Shown in pieces: positions 16,503 through 25,657 of a DNA stretch of 64,000 nt. The stretch comes from Halosimplex rubrum. Lineage in GTDB: Archaea; Halobacteriota; Halobacteria; Halobacteriales; Haloarculaceae. Made by a program: the position numbers and the translations under genes. The DNA lies in NCBI RefSeq assembly GCF_013415885.1, contig NZ_CP058910.1:2542001-2606000 (forward strand), written 5' to 3'. Positions within the stretch are counted from its first letter, which is position 1. Every line of letters begins with the position of its first letter. The notes below the pieces were generated by a model, which saw only the letters and a list, made by a program, of their open reading frames with translations, did not search any database and was not told the DNA's origin.

Positions 16503-17405
16503 ATGACCACCAGCGTGCTCGTGCCGGCATCCCTCACCCGGGAAGCCGAAGACAAACGCGAGGCGACTCGCAAAGTCGGATACGTGGCCCGCGCGGCCAC
16601 TGTCTTCCGGGTGGACCGCCTGACGGTCTATCCCGACCCCGACGGGGTCGAGAAGCGAGGTGCCGGGTTCGTCGAAACGGTGCTGCGGTACGCCGCCACA
16701 CCCCCCTACCTCCGAAAGGAGGTATGGGACAGGCGGGGCGAATTAGAGTACGCGGGGGTCCTGCCGGCGCTTCGCACCCGCTCATGGACCGGCTCCGGTT
16801 CGGACGAATCGGGGTCGTTAAGACAGGGAATCGTGACCGAGGTCGGTGCTGATGGACGCGTACGGGTCAATTGCGGCCTGCAACACCCAGTCTCGCTCCC
16901 CGTGCCCTCCGGAATGGAGGTCGGGGAGAGGGAGCGCGTCTCCGTCAGGGTCTCTTCGCGACGACCGGTTCGGGCGAAGCTCGTCGACGAGCCCGCGGCA
17001 GGGTTCGTCGTCGACTCGACCGATATCGACGACGCACTCGCGCGTCCGGACGCCGGGCTGACCATCGCGGCCTCTCGCTACGGCGAGGAGCTGACCGTCA
17101 CGAAGCTCGACCAGCTGGTCGCACGGCTTCGTGACGGCGATGGCGCCCGCGGGACGGGCGGATCCGACGAATCTGACGCATCCGGCGACGAGGCGGCGCC
17201 CCTGGGTGACCTGACGGTCGCCTTCGGTGCGCCGGAACGGGGGCTGCCCCCCATCCTCGGCGAGGACCCGGACACCGTCGCGGCGGAGACAGGCGACGAC
17301 AGGTTCGACCTCTGGCTCAATACGGTTCCGAACCAGGGAAGCGAGGTCGTGCGAACGGAGGAAGCGGTGTTCGCGACGCTCGCGCCCCTCAGGCTGACGA
17401 GGTAA
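16503..17405 (+). CDS. SPOUT-superfamily putative RNA methyltransferase upstream of rpl3
   Basis: 300-aa protein at the head of the ribosomal operon, the usual archaeal location of the DUF171/SPOUT RNA-binding protein. It starts MTTSVLVPASLTREAEDKRE, has a central OB-like insert (RQGIVTEVGADGRVRVNCGL, about residues 100-150) and ends with the GAPERGLPPIL knot-like segment. It probably methylates rRNA. A GTG at 16482 adds seven residues; ATG 16503 fits the family start better. Its stop is six bases from rpl3, supporting co-transcription. Confidence 0.82.
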   Translation: MTTSVLVPASLTREAEDKREATRKVGYVARAATVFRVDRLTVYPDPDGVEKRGAGFVETVLRYAATPPYLRKEVWDRRGELEYAGVLPALRTRSWTGSGSDESGSLRQGIVTEVGADGRVRVNCGLQHPVSLPVPSGMEVGERERVSVRVSSRRPVRAKLVDEPAAGFVVDSTDIDDALARPDAGLTIAASRYGEELTVTKLDQLVARLRDGDGARGTGGSDESDASGDEAAPLGDLTVAFGAPERGLPPILGEDPDTVAAETGDDRFDLWLNTVPNQGSEVVRTEEAVFATLAPLRLTR

Positions 17406-17410
17406 GACAA

Positions 17411-18460
17411 ATGCCAGGAACGAACAGACCACGCAAAGGCTCGCTGGGCTTCGGCCCGCGTACGCGAGCGGCGAGTGAGACCCCGCGGTTCAACAGCTGG
17501 CCCGACGACGACGGCCAGCCGGGTCTCCAGGGCTTCGCCGGCTACAAGGCCGGCATGACACACGTCGTGCTGATCAACGACGAGCCCGACTCCCCCCGCG
17601 AGGGGATGGAGGAGACCGTCCCCGTGACGGTTATCGAGACGCCGCCGATGCGCGCGGTCGCGCTCCGAGCCTACGAAGACACGCCGTACGGCCAGCGTCC
17701 CCTCACGGAAGTGTGGGCCGACGAGTTCCACGGTGAGCTCGACCGGACCATCGACGTGCCGGAGGACCACGACGCTGACGCCGCAGAGGAAGAGATCCGA
17801 CAAGCACACGAGGCCGGCGACCTGGGCGACGTGCGCGTCATCACGCACACCGTCCCCACCGGGATCGCCGGCGTCCCGCGCAAGAAGCCCGAGGTCATGG
17901 AGACCCGAGTCGGCGGCGGCTCGCTCTCCGACCGTCTCGACTTCGGTCTCGATCTCGTCGCCGACGGCGGCGAGCACTCGATGACCGACGTGTTCCGCGC
18001 CGGCGAGTACGCCGACGTGGCCGCGGTCACCAAGGGCAAAGGGACCCAGGGTCCCGTCAAGCGCTGGGGCGTCCAGAAGCGGAAGGGCAAACACGCCCGC
18101 CAGGGCTGGCGCCGACGCATCGGCAACCTCGGCCCGTGGAACCCCTCGCGCGTGCGCTCGACGGTCCCCCAGCAGGGCCAGACCGGCTACCACCAGCGCA
18201 CCGAGCTGAACAAGCGCCTCATCGACATCGGCGAGGGCACCGACGCCACCGTCGAGGGCGGCTTCGTCAACTACGGCGAGGTCGACGGGCCGTACACGCT
18301 CGTCAAGGGCTCGGTCCCCGGTCCGGACCAGCGCGTCGTGCGCTTCCGGCCGGCGGTCCGCCCGAACGACCAGCCGCGCCTCGACCCCGAGGTCCGGTAC
18401 GTCTCGACCCAGTCCAACCAGGGCGGGCGCGGGACCGCCGCGACCACACAGGAGGACTAA
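17411..18460 (+). CDS. rpl3: 50S ribosomal protein uL3
   Basis: 349-aa large-subunit protein at the peptidyl transferase region. The N-terminus MPGTNRPRKGSLGFGPRTRA and the internal TKGKGTQGPVKRWGVQKRKG loop that reaches the catalytic centre are diagnostic. It carries the acidic insertions expected of haloarchaea (VPEDHDADAAEEEIRQAHEA). First ribosomal protein of the operon; rpl4 begins three bases after its stop. Confidence 0.97.
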   Translation: MPGTNRPRKGSLGFGPRTRAASETPRFNSWPDDDGQPGLQGFAGYKAGMTHVVLINDEPDSPREGMEETVPVTVIETPPMRAVALRAYEDTPYGQRPLTEVWADEFHGELDRTIDVPEDHDADAAEEEIRQAHEAGDLGDVRVITHTVPTGIAGVPRKKPEVMETRVGGGSLSDRLDFGLDLVADGGEHSMTDVFRAGEYADVAAVTKGKGTQGPVKRWGVQKRKGKHARQGWRRRIGNLGPWNPSRVRSTVPQQGQTGYHQRTELNKRLIDIGEGTDATVEGGFVNYGEVDGPYTLVKGSVPGPDQRVVRFRPAVRPNDQPRLDPEVRYVSTQSNQGGRGTAATTQED

Positions 18461-18463
18461 CAG

Positions 18464-19207
18464 ATGGAAACGACAGTACGCGACCTGAACGGCGACGACG
18501 ACGGGAGCGTCGAGCTCCCCGGCGTCTTCGAGACGGACCTCCGGCCGGACCTGATCCGGCAGGCCGTCCACGCCGCGCAGGCCAACCGGAAGCAGGACTA
18601 CGGAGCCGACGACTACGCCGGGATGCGCACGCCCGCCGAGTCCCAGGGGAGCGGCCGCGGTATGGCCCACGTCCCCCGGGAGAACGGTCAGGGGGCACGC
18701 GTTCCCCAGACCGTCGGCGGTCGCCGTGCGCACCCGCCGAAAGCGGAGAAAGACCGCGGGCTCGACATCAACACGAAAGAGAAGAAGCTCGCCGTCCGCT
18801 CGGCCGTCGCGGCCACGACGGACGCGGAAGTCGTCGCCGAGCGCGGCCACGACTTCGACGACGACGCGGAGCTCCCGCTCGTCGTCTCCGACGACTTCGA
18901 GGACCTCGTGAAGACCCGGGAGGTCGTCGACCTCCTGGAAGCGCTCGGCGTCGACGCCGACATCGAGCGCGCCGACGAGGCGACCGTGCGGGCCGGCCGC
19001 GGGACGACCCGCGGGCGCAAGTACAACCGCGCGAAGTCGATCCTCTTCGTGACGAGCGAGGAGCCCTCGACGGCCGCTCGCAACCTCGCGGGCGCGGACG
19101 TGACGACCGCACGCGAGGTCAACGCCGAAGACCTGGCGCCCGGCGGCGACGCCGGCCGCCTGACGGTCTGGACCGAATCCGCCGTCGCGGAGGTGGCCGA
19201 GCGATGA
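18464..19207 (+). CDS. rpl4: 50S ribosomal protein uL4
   Basis: 247-aa protein lining the exit tunnel. The Arg/Gly-rich extended loop (about residues 45-90, with RENGQGARVPQTVGGRRAHP) and the C-terminal alpha/beta domain match archaeal uL4. In bacteria L4 also autoregulates the S10 operon; no such role is shown here. Its stop TGA overlaps the ATG of the 21-codon mini-ORF that precedes rpl23. Confidence 0.97.
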   Translation: METTVRDLNGDDDGSVELPGVFETDLRPDLIRQAVHAAQANRKQDYGADDYAGMRTPAESQGSGRGMAHVPRENGQGARVPQTVGGRRAHPPKAEKDRGLDINTKEKKLAVRSAVAATTDAEVVAERGHDFDDDAELPLVVSDDFEDLVKTREVVDLLEALGVDADIERADEATVRAGRGTTRGRKYNRAKSILFVTSEEPSTAARNLAGADVTTAREVNAEDLAPGGDAGRLTVWTESAVAEVAER

Positions 19208-19269
19208 ACACCGTCGCACGCGGAGCGCGCGACGAGCTCATCGTTCTCACCGGAGGTGAGAGCCGATGA
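19204..19269 (+). CDS. 21-codon coupled mini-ORF between rpl4 and rpl23 (copy 1)
   Basis: ATG 19204 overlaps the rpl4 stop and TGA 19267-19269 overlaps the rpl23 ATG, so the frame is coupled at both ends. The peptide starts MNTVARGARDELIVL and matches the mini-ORF before rps19 at 12 of 21 positions. The RNA folds into two hairpins: 19212-19234 (10 positions, one A-C mismatch) and 19246-19260 (CTCACC-gga-GGTGAG), the second hiding the rpl23 Shine-Dalgarno. Whether the peptide is made is unproven; it may simply hold the ribosome path open through a structured spacer. Confidence 0.55.
   Translation: MNTVARGARDELIVLTGGESR
19212..19260 (+). promoter_or_regulatory. Two tandem hairpins before rpl23
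   Basis: Hairpin A is CGTCGCACGC-gga-GCGCGCGACG (19212-19234). Hairpin B is CTCACC-gga-GGTGAG (19246-19260), which contains the GGAGGTGA ribosome-binding site of rpl23. The same pair occurs before rps19 with a compensatory G-C to A-T change in stem A, supporting RNA structure. Confidence 0.65.
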
Positions 19270-19520
19270 ACTCGGTCATCAAGTACCCGAACATGACGGA
19301 GAAGGCGATGGACGACCTGGACTTCCAGAACAAGCTCCAGTTCGTCGTCGCCGGCGACGCGACCAAGCCGGAGATCGCCGAGGCGGTCTCCGAGCAGTTC
19401 GACGTCACCGTCGTGAACGTGACGACGCAGGTCCAGCCCGACGGCGAGAAGAAGGCGTACGTCGAGCTCTCGGAAGACGACGAGGCCGAGGACGTGGCCT
19501 CACGGATCGGGGTGTTCTAA
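19266..19520 (+). CDS. rpl23: 50S ribosomal protein uL23
   Basis: 84-aa protein at the tunnel exit, where it docks SRP and the SecY channel. The start MNSVIKYPNMTEKAMDDLDF and the QFDVTVVNVTTQVQPDGEKK loop are typical. Its Shine-Dalgarno (GGAGGTGA, 19252-19259) lies inside the second hairpin of the upstream mini-ORF element, so its translation is probably controlled by readthrough of the coupled frame. Confidence 0.96.
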   Translation: MNSVIKYPNMTEKAMDDLDFQNKLQFVVAGDATKPEIAEAVSEQFDVTVVNVTTQVQPDGEKKAYVELSEDDEAEDVASRIGVF

Positions 19521-19522
19521 CA

Positions 19523-20242
19523 ATGGGACGACGAATCCAGGGGCAGCGACGCGGGCGCGGGACCTCCACGTTCCGGGCGCCGTCGCACCGCTACAAGGCC
19601 GAACTGTCGCACCGGACGGTCGAGGACGGCGACGTGGTCGACGGGACGGTCGTGGACATCGAACACGACCCGGCCCGCTCGGCGCCCGTCGCGGCCATCG
19701 AGTTCGAGGACGGCGACCAGCGCCTCGTCCTCGCCCCCGAGGGCGTGGGCGTCGGCGACCGCATCCAGGTCGGCGTCAGCGCGGAGATCGCCCCCGGGAA
19801 CACGCTCCCGCTCGCGGAGATCCCGGAAGGGATCCAGGTGTGCAACGTCGAGGCCAACCCCGGCGACGGCGGGAAGTTCGCCCGCGCGTCGGGCGTCAAC
19901 GCCCAGCTGCTCACCCACGACCGCAACGTCGCGGTCGTCACGCTCCCGTCGGGGGAGACCAAGCGGCTCGACCCCGACTGCCGCGCGACGATCGGCGTGG
20001 TGGCCGGCGGTGGCCGCACGGAGAAGCCGTTCGTCAAGGCAGGCAACAAGCACCACAAGATGAAATCGCGAGGGTCCAAGTACCCGACAGTTCGTGGTGT
20101 CGCGATGAACGCGGTCGACCACCCCTTCGGTGGGGGCGGTCGACAGCACCCCGGCAAGCCCAAGTCCGTCTCGCGGGACGCCCCGCCGGGTCGGAAGGTG
20201 GGCGACATCTCCTCGCGCCGCACCGGCCGAGGTGGTAACTGA
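19523..20242 (+). CDS. rpl2: 50S ribosomal protein uL2
   Basis: 239-aa protein needed for subunit association and peptidyl transferase activity. N-terminus MGRRIQGQRRGRGTSTFRAP; the conserved C-terminal loop GVAMNAVDHPFGGGGRQHPG includes the key His. ATG 19523 follows rpl23 by two bases. The stop TGA (20240-20242) overlaps the ATG of the second 21-codon mini-ORF. Confidence 0.97.
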   Translation: MGRRIQGQRRGRGTSTFRAPSHRYKAELSHRTVEDGDVVDGTVVDIEHDPARSAPVAAIEFEDGDQRLVLAPEGVGVGDRIQVGVSAEIAPGNTLPLAEIPEGIQVCNVEANPGDGGKFARASGVNAQLLTHDRNVAVVTLPSGETKRLDPDCRATIGVVAGGGRTEKPFVKAGNKHHKMKSRGSKYPTVRGVAMNAVDHPFGGGGRQHPGKPKSVSRDAPPGRKVGDISSRRTGRGGN

Positions 20243-20307
20243 TGAGTTCCGTCACACGCTTCGCGCGTGACGACCTCATTAGTCTCACCAGAGGTGAGAA
20301 CGAATGA
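20242..20307 (+). CDS. 21-codon coupled mini-ORF between rpl2 and rps19 (copy 2)
   Basis: ATG 20242 overlaps the rpl2 stop (TGATG) and TGA 20305-20307 overlaps the rps19 ATG. The peptide begins [15 protein letters not shown] and shares V-x-R-x-ARD-x-LI-x-LT-x-GE with copy 1, at the same length and phase. The first eight bases (atgagttc) also copy the start region of rps19 itself, as copy 1 (atgaac) does for rpl23. This suggests an ancestral duplication of translation start regions or a mobile repeat that inserts at start codons. Confidence 0.55.
   Translation: MSSVTRFARDDLISLTRGENE
20250..20298 (+). promoter_or_regulatory. Two tandem hairpins before rps19
   Basis: Stem A is CGTCACACGC-ttc-GCGCGTGACG (20250-20272), with the same single A-C mismatch as copy 1 and an A-T pair where copy 1 has G-C. 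Stem B is CTCACC-aga-GGTGAG, which buries the rps19 Shine-Dalgarno just before ATG 20304. Confidence 0.65.
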
Positions 20308-20726
20308 GTTCGGAATACCAGATCGGCCACGAAGGTGAGTTCACCTACCGTGGTCACACGCTCGACGAGCTGCAGGACATGAGCCTGGAGGACGTCGCGG
20401 AACTGCTGCCCGCTCGACAGCGGCGAAGTATCACGCGCGGCCTCTCCGTGGAGAAGGAGAAGCTGCTCGACGAGGCCCGCGAGGCCGGCGAAGAGGAGAC
20501 CGCCAACGACCCCATCCGCACGCACCTGCGCGACATGCCGATCGTGCCGGAGATGGTCGGGATCACCTTCGCCGTCTACACCGGGCAGAGCTTCGAGCGA
20601 GTGAAGGTCGAGCCGGAGATGCTCGGTCACTACCTCGGCGAGTTCCAGCTGACACGGACCTCCGTCGAGCACGGCCAGGCCGGCATCGGGGCCACGCGCT
20701 CCTCGAAGTTCGTACCGCTCAAATAA
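20304..20726 (+). CDS. rps19: 30S ribosomal protein uS19
   Basis: 140-aa small-subunit head protein. The [20 protein letters not shown] strand and the [11 protein letters not shown] segment near the C-terminus are diagnostic. An archaeal N-terminal extension (about 45 residues) precedes the bacterial-length core. Start ATG 20304 overlaps the mini-ORF stop. Confidence 0.97.
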   Translation: MSSEYQIGHEGEFTYRGHTLDELQDMSLEDVAELLPARQRRSITRGLSVEKEKLLDEAREAGEEETANDPIRTHLRDMPIVPEMVGITFAVYTGQSFERVKVEPEMLGHYLGEFQLTRTSVEHGQAGIGATRSSKFVPLK

Positions 20727-20727
20727 C

Positions 20728-21195
20728 ATGGGAATCAGCTACTCAGTCGACGCCGACCCGGAGACCACGGCGAAAGCGATGCTTCGGGAGCGTCAGATGA
20801 GCCACAAGCACAGCAAGGCCATCGCCCGCGAGATCAAGGGCAAGACGGCCGGCGACGCCGTCGAGTACCTGCAGGCGGTCATCGACGAGGAGCAGTCGGT
20901 GCCGTTCCGCCAGCACAACTCGGGCGTCGGTCACCGAAACGACATCGACGGCTGGGACGCCGGCCGCTACCCCGAGAAGGCCAGCGAGGGCTTCCTCGAC
21001 CTGCTCGAGAACGCCGTCGGCAACGCCGACGAGCAGGGCTTCGACGGCGAGAACATGGAGATCATGCACGTCGCCGCCCACAAGGTCGGCGAGTCTCAGG
21101 GCCGCAAGCCCCGCGCGATGGGTCGCGCTTCGCCCTGGAACTCCCCGCAGGTCGACGTCGAACTGATCCTCGAAGAGCCGGAGGGTGAGAACTGA
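20728..21195 (+). CDS. rpl22: 50S ribosomal protein uL22
   Basis: 155-aa protein lining the exit tunnel. N-terminus MGISYSVDADPETTAKAMLR; the central HNSGVGHRNDIDGWDAGRYP and the beta-hairpin region GRKPRAMGRASPWNSPQVDV reaching into the tunnel match archaeal uL22. It follows rps19 by one base, and its stop overlaps the rps3 start. Confidence 0.96.
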   Translation: MGISYSVDADPETTAKAMLRERQMSHKHSKAIAREIKGKTAGDAVEYLQAVIDEEQSVPFRQHNSGVGHRNDIDGWDAGRYPEKASEGFLDLLENAVGNADEQGFDGENMEIMHVAAHKVGESQGRKPRAMGRASPWNSPQVDVELILEEPEGEN

Positions 21196-22166
21196 TGGCC
21201 GACGAACAGCAGTTCATCGAGGACGGCCTCCAGCGCACCCAGATCGACGAGTTCTTCGGCGACGAACTGGGTCGCGCGGGCTACGGCGGCATGGAAGTCG
21301 CCAAGACCCCGATGGGCACCCAGATCGTCCTGAAAGCCGAGAAGCCCGGGATGGTCATCGGCAAGGGCGGGAAGAACATCCGCAAGATCACGACGGAGCT
21401 CGAGGAGCGGTTCGACCTCGAGGACCCGCAGGTCGACGTCCAGGAAGTCGACGAGCCGGACCTCAACGCCCGGATCGTCGCCGACCGCCTGGCCAACGCC
21501 CTCGAACGCGGCTGGTACTTCCGCAAGGCCGGTCACACCACGATCGACCGGATCATGGAGTCCGGCGCGAAGGGCGCCGAGATCGTCCTCTCCGGGAAGG
21601 TCACGGGCGCCCGCTCGCGCGTGGAGAAGTTCAACCGCGGGTACATCAAGCACAACGGCGAGCCCGCCGAGGAGATCGTCGACCACGGTATCGGCACCGC
21701 GGTCATGAAGCTCGGCACCATCGGCGTGCAGGTGAAGATCATCCCGCCCGAGGCCGAGCTCCCCGACGACTTCGAGGTCTACGAGGACATGGAAGTCGAG
21801 GACTACGTCGAGGACGTCGACGACGAGTCCGTCGAGGAGCTCCTCGAGGGCGAGCCCGACGAGGACGACGCCGAACCGGTGACCGAGTCCGAGGCCGACG
21901 ACGAGCCGGCCGAGCCCGACGTCGACGAGGAGGTCATCGAAGAGGCCGCCGAGGAGACCGAGGAGTTCGACGACGTGGACGTGCCCGACGACGAGGACAT
22001 CGAGGACGAACTCGAAGGCCTCGACGAGGCCGTCGACGAGGAGCTCGACGAGGAGACCGAGGCGGAAGCCGAGGAGCTCGTCGAGGAGATGGAAGACGCC
22101 GACGAGGCCGAGGACGAAGACGACGAGTCCGCGGCCGACGCCGACGAGGAGGGTGACGACGAATGA
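21195..22166 (+). CDS. rps3: 30S ribosomal protein uS3 with long acidic tail
   Basis: 323-aa protein of the mRNA entry channel. The KH domain contains [20 protein letters not shown] (about residues 52-71) and the C-terminal S3 domain has [20 protein letters not shown]. The last ~120 residues are almost entirely Asp/Glu/Ala, longer than in most archaea and typical of haloarchaeal extensions. ATG 21195 overlaps the rpl22 stop; the stop overlaps rpl29. Confidence 0.96.
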   Translation: MADEQQFIEDGLQRTQIDEFFGDELGRAGYGGMEVAKTPMGTQIVLKAEKPGMVIGKGGKNIRKITTELEERFDLEDPQVDVQEVDEPDLNARIVADRLANALERGWYFRKAGHTTIDRIMESGAKGAEIVLSGKVTGARSRVEKFNRGYIKHNGEPAEEIVDHGIGTAVMKLGTIGVQVKIIPPEAELPDDFEVYEDMEVEDYVEDVDDESVEELLEGEPDEDDAEPVTESEADDEPAEPDVDEEVIEEAAEETEEFDDVDVPDDEDIEDELEGLDEAVDEELDEETEAEAEELVEEMEDADEAEDEDDESAADADEEGDDE

Positions 22167-22378
22167 CCGTCCTCTACACCGAGGAGATCCGCGACATGAC
22201 GCCCGCCGAGCGAGAGGCGGAGCTGGAGGAGCTGGAGACGGAACTCCTGAACGACCGCGCCGTCAAGGCCGCGGGCGGCGCCCCGGAGAACCCGGGTCGC
22301 ATCAAGGAGCTCCGCAAGGCCATCGCGCGGATCAAGACGATTCAGAACGAAGAAGGCGACTTCGAGGAGTCCGAGTAA
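22163..22378 (+). CDS. rpl29: 50S ribosomal protein uL29
   Basis: 71-aa two-helix protein at the tunnel exit: [20 protein letters not shown] followed by [20 protein letters not shown]. The four-base ATGA overlap with rps3 indicates translational coupling. Confidence 0.95.
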   Translation: MTVLYTEEIRDMTPAEREAELEELETELLNDRAVKAAGGAPENPGRIKELRKAIARIKTIQNEEGDFEESE

Positions 22379-22380
22379 CG

Positions 22381-22719
22381 ATGCTGGCACCCGAGACGCT
22401 CACGAGACACGAACTGGTCGGGCTGACCGCTCGCGTCCGCGCGGGCGACAACCCCGACCTGCTCGACATCGAGGGCCGCGTCGTCGCGGAGACGACGAAC
22501 ACCCTCGGCATCGAGCGCGAGGGCGACGAGTCCTCGGACGGCCGGACGGCCGGCGAGCGAGCGGATCGGGTGGCGACGGTCCCCAAGGCGGGGACCACCT
22601 TCGAGTTCACGCTCCCCGGGGCGGACGGCGCCGCGGAACTCGTGACCGTCGAGGGGCGCAGGCTGGTCGCACGGCCTGCACGACGAACGGAGAAATCTGG
22701 TGATAGCAAATGGCGCTAG
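22381..22719 (+). CDS. rnp1: RNase P protein component 1 (Rpp29/Pop4)
   Basis: 112-aa protein subunit of archaeal RNase P, which removes tRNA 5' leaders. It has the Sm-like barrel features RHELVGLTARVRAGDNPDLL, DIEGRVVAETTNTLGIER and a C-terminal FEFTLPG strand. Position between rpl29 and rps17 is the conserved archaeal location. Starts at ATG 22381, two bases after the rpl29 stop, and its end overlaps rps17 by ten bases. Confidence 0.93.
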   Translation: MLAPETLTRHELVGLTARVRAGDNPDLLDIEGRVVAETTNTLGIEREGDESSDGRTAGERADRVATVPKAGTTFEFTLPGADGAAELVTVEGRRLVARPARRTEKSGDSKWR

Positions 22720-23036
22720 GATTGAACGTACAAGAACCCGACGCGGCCTGTGACGACGATAACTGCCCGTTCCACGGCACGCTGAGTGTCCGCGGGCAGA
22801 CGATCGAGGGCACAGTCGCGTCGACCGACATGGACAAGACCGTCGTCGTCGAGCGAGAGTACGACGTGCCGGTGCCGAAATACGACCGCCTGATGAAACG
22901 GCGGAGCCGTGTTCCGGCCCACGCACCGGAGTGCCTCGACATCGACGAGGGCGAGACAGTGACGATAGCGGAGTGTCGACCGCTCTCGAAGACGAAGAGC
23001 CACGTGGTCGTTTCCCGCGAGGGAGGTGACGACTGA
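22710..23036 (+). CDS. rps17: 30S ribosomal protein uS17
   Basis: 108-aa OB-fold protein. The N-terminal [19 protein letters not shown] with its Cys pair is typical for archaea, followed by the [20 protein letters not shown] core. Overlaps rnp1 at its start and rpl14 by one base at its end. Confidence 0.95.
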   Translation: MALGLNVQEPDAACDDDNCPFHGTLSVRGQTIEGTVASTDMDKTVVVEREYDVPVPKYDRLMKRRSRVPAHAPECLDIDEGETVTIAECRPLSKTKSHVVVSREGGDD

Positions 23037-23434
23037 TGGAGGCGATGAAGGCAGACGTGACCCAGGGCCTGGAGAAGGGCTCGCTGATCAACTGCGCTGA
23101 CAACACCGGCGCACGCGAACTCAAGGTCATCTCCACCGCCGGCTACTCGGGAGCGAAGAACCGCCATCCGAAGGCGGGTATCGGTGACAAGGTCACCGTC
23201 TCGGTCACGAAAGGGACCCCGGAGATGCGGCGGCAGGTGCTGGAGGCGGTCGTCGTCCGCCAGCGCAAGCCGATCCGCCGCCCGGACGGCACCCGCGTGA
23301 AGTTCGAGGACAACGCGGCGGTCGTCGTCGACGACAACGAGGACCCCCGCGGCACGGAACTGAAAGGACCGATCGCCCGCGAGGTCGCGGAGCGATTCGG
23401 GTCGGTCGCCTCGACGGCGACGATGATAGTATGA
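23036..23434 (+). CDS. rpl14: 50S ribosomal protein uL14
   Basis: 132-aa protein of the intersubunit face. Signature: [18 protein letters not shown], then [20 protein letters not shown] and the [20 protein letters not shown] segment. ATG 23036 overlaps the rps17 stop. Lengths agree with archaeal homologues. Confidence 0.97.
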   Translation: MEAMKADVTQGLEKGSLINCADNTGARELKVISTAGYSGAKNRHPKAGIGDKVTVSVTKGTPEMRRQVLEAVVVRQRKPIRRPDGTRVKFEDNAAVVVDDNEDPRGTELKGPIAREVAERFGSVASTATMIV

Positions 23435-23793
23435 GCAAGCAACCACGCAAACAGCGGAACGACGACGCTGCGGCGCCGCTGCACGAGCGCCACGAGAAGG
23501 TCCGGGCCACGCTGGCCGACGACCTCCGTGACGAGTACGGGCAGCGAAACGTGCGCGTCAACGAGGGCGACACGGTCGAGGTGCTGCGCGGCGACTTCGC
23601 CGGCGAGACCGGCGAGGTGGTCGACGTGGACCTCTCGGAGACCGCGGTCAGGGTCGAAGACGTGACGGTCGAGGCGGCGGACGGCGAGGAGGTTCCCCGT
23701 CCGGTCGACGCCTCGAACCTGCGGGTCACGGACCTGACACTCGAGGACGACCGGCGCCAGGAGCGTCTCGAATCGGAGGAGGACAGCGCATGA
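23431..23793 (+). CDS. rpl24: 50S ribosomal protein uL24
   Basis: 120-aa assembly initiator protein with a KOW motif: [20 protein letters not shown] (about residues 46-65). The N-terminus [20 protein letters not shown] is typical of archaeal uL24. ATGA overlap with both neighbours. Confidence 0.95.
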   Translation: MSKQPRKQRNDDAAAPLHERHEKVRATLADDLRDEYGQRNVRVNEGDTVEVLRGDFAGETGEVVDVDLSETAVRVEDVTVEAADGEEVPRPVDASNLRVTDLTLEDDRRQERLESEEDSA

Positions 23794-24557
23794 CGAAACA
23801 TCAGAAGCGACTCTCGGTGCCGAACAGCTGGCCGATCGAGCGCAAGACCGAGACGTTCACCGTCAAGGCCGACTCCGGTCCCCACGGCGAGGCGGGGGTT
23901 CCCCTGCTCATCGTCCTGCGGGACGTGCTCGGCTACGCGGACACCCGCAAGGAGACGCGCTACGCCCTCGACCAGGACAGCGTCCTGATCAACGGCAAGG
24001 CGGTCTCCGACGAGGAGCGTCCGGTCGGGATGTTCGACATCCTGGCGTTCGTCGAGCGCGACGAGTACTACCGCGTGTTCCCCGGCGACGGCGGTCGGCT
24101 CGCGCTGACCCCGATCGACGCCGAGGCCGCGGACTCCGCGCTCGGCAAGATCGTGAACAAGCAACACGTCCCCGGCGGCGACGTGCAGCTGACGCTGCAC
24201 GACGGGCAGACGCTGACCGTCGACGAGGGCGCCCCCTACGACGGCGGCGACTCCGTGGTCGTCTCGAACGACGACGGCGAGATCGTCGCTCACTTCGAGT
24301 ACGAGGAGGGCGCGCTGGTGACGGCCGTCGACGGCGCCCACGCGGGCGAGGTCGGCACGGTCGAGACCATCCAGGTCACGCCCGGCAGCGCCTCCAACAA
24401 CGTGATCGTCGAGCAGGACGACACTGACGGCTTCGAGACGGTCGAAGAGTACGTCGTCGTCATCGACGAGAACTTCACCGACGACGAGGGCGAGGGCCCC
24501 GAGGACGTGACCGAGGAGGCCGCGGCCGACGTCGAGGAAGGAGGTGACGACGAATGA
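23790..24557 (+). CDS. rps4e: 30S ribosomal protein eS4
   Basis: 255-aa archaeal/eukaryotic-type protein: [20 protein letters not shown], an S4-like domain ([20 protein letters not shown]), a central domain and a KOW-like [19 protein letters not shown]. The acidic tail of about 20 residues is lineage-typical. Coupled by ATGA overlaps to rpl24 and rpl5. Confidence 0.96.
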   Translation: MTKHQKRLSVPNSWPIERKTETFTVKADSGPHGEAGVPLLIVLRDVLGYADTRKETRYALDQDSVLINGKAVSDEERPVGMFDILAFVERDEYYRVFPGDGGRLALTPIDAEAADSALGKIVNKQHVPGGDVQLTLHDGQTLTVDEGAPYDGGDSVVVSNDDGEIVAHFEYEEGALVTAVDGAHAGEVGTVETIQVTPGSASNNVIVEQDDTDGFETVEEYVVVIDENFTDDEGEGPEDVTEEAAADVEEGGDDE

Positions 24558-25087
24558 GCTCGGAGAGCGAATCCGGCTCGGAGTTCCACGAGATGCGCGA
24601 ACCGCGCGTCGAGAAGGTCGTCGTCCACATGGGCGTCGGCGAGGGCGGTCGCGAGCTCGCGAACGCCGAGGAGATCCTGGAGGACGTGGTGGGCCAGCAG
24701 CCGGTCCGCACGCAGGCCCAGGCGACCGTCGGCGAGTTCGGCGTCCGCCAGGGCGACCCGATCGGGGCGAAGGTCACCCTTCGCGCCGACGACGCTCGCG
24801 AGTTCCTGGAGACGGCTCTAGGTCTCGCGGACCTCTCGGAGTCGCAGTTCGACGACACCGGCAACTTCAGCTTCGGCGTCGAGGAACACACCGACTTCCC
24901 GAGCCAGGAGTACGACCCGAACACCGGCATCTACGGGCTGGACGTGACGGTCAACCTGGTCCGGCCGGGCTACCGCGTATCGAAGCGAGACAAGGCGTCC
25001 CGACAGATCCCGTCGAGCCACCGGCTGGACGTGGCGGACGCGGTCGCGTTCGTCGAGGGGGCGTTCGACGTGGAGGTGAGCGAATGA
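24554..25087 (+). CDS. rpl5: 50S ribosomal protein uL5
   Basis: 177-aa 5S rRNA-binding protein. Motifs [20 protein letters not shown] and [19 protein letters not shown] (the tRNA-contacting region) are clear. The C-terminus overlaps rps14 by four bases. Confidence 0.96.
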   Translation: MSSESESGSEFHEMREPRVEKVVVHMGVGEGGRELANAEEILEDVVGQQPVRTQAQATVGEFGVRQGDPIGAKVTLRADDAREFLETALGLADLSESQFDDTGNFSFGVEEHTDFPSQEYDPNTGIYGLDVTVNLVRPGYRVSKRDKASRQIPSSHRLDVADAVAFVEGAFDVEVSE

Positions 25088-25266
25088 GCGAGAGCGAGAC
25101 AGACGAGCCCGAAACCGGCGAGCAGGTAGCAAAGCGGACCGGCCAGCTGGAGTCCTGTCAGCGCTGCGGGCGCGAGCAGGGACTGGTCGGCAAGTACGAC
25201 ATCTGGCTGTGTCGCCAGTGCTTCCGAGAGATCTCGCGAAGCATGGGATTCAGGAAGTACTCATGA
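25084..25266 (+). CDS. rps14: 30S ribosomal protein uS14, zinc form
   Basis: 60-aa zinc-binding protein: [15 protein letters not shown] with CRQC completing the four-Cys site (residues 25-28 and 43-46), then [14 protein letters not shown]. The N-terminal 20 acidic residues are an extension. The start ATG 25084 overlaps rpl5 and the stop overlaps rps8. Confidence 0.95.
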   Translation: MSESETDEPETGEQVAKRTGQLESCQRCGREQGLVGKYDIWLCRQCFREISRSMGFRKYS

Positions 25267-25655
25267 CAGGAAACGACCCACTCGCCAACGCACTCTCGGG
25301 CATCGACAACGCCGAGAGCGTCGGGCATCTCGACCACGAGGTATCACCCGCCTCGAACGAGATCGGCAGCGTGCTCGAGGTCTTCTACGACCGCGGGTAC
25401 ATCGACGGCTTCGAGTTCGTCGACGACGGCAAAGCCGGTCAGTTCGAGGTCGAACTGAAAGGAGCGATCAACGAATGTGGCCCGGTCCTGCCCCGCTATT
25501 CGGCGGGCGCCGACGAGTTCGAGAAGTGGGAGAAGCGATTCCTCCCCGCCCGTGACTACGGGACGCTCGTCGTCACGACCAGCCACGGGATCATGAGCCA
25601 CTACGAGGCCCGCGAGGAGGGCATCGGTGGCCAGGTCATCGCGTACGTATACTGA
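25263..25655 (+). CDS. rps8: 30S ribosomal protein uS8
   Basis: 130-aa protein of the 30S platform. Features: [20 protein letters not shown] at the N-terminus and the C-terminal [20 protein letters not shown] signature. ATG 25263 was chosen ([12 protein letters not shown]) because it gives the family length and the ATGA coupling to rps14; an in-frame extension exists but reads into rps14. Confidence 0.96.
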   Translation: MTGNDPLANALSGIDNAESVGHLDHEVSPASNEIGSVLEVFYDRGYIDGFEFVDDGKAGQFEVELKGAINECGPVLPRYSAGADEFEKWEKRFLPARDYGTLVVTTSHGIMSHYEAREEGIGGQVIAYVY

Positions 25656-25657
25656 CA

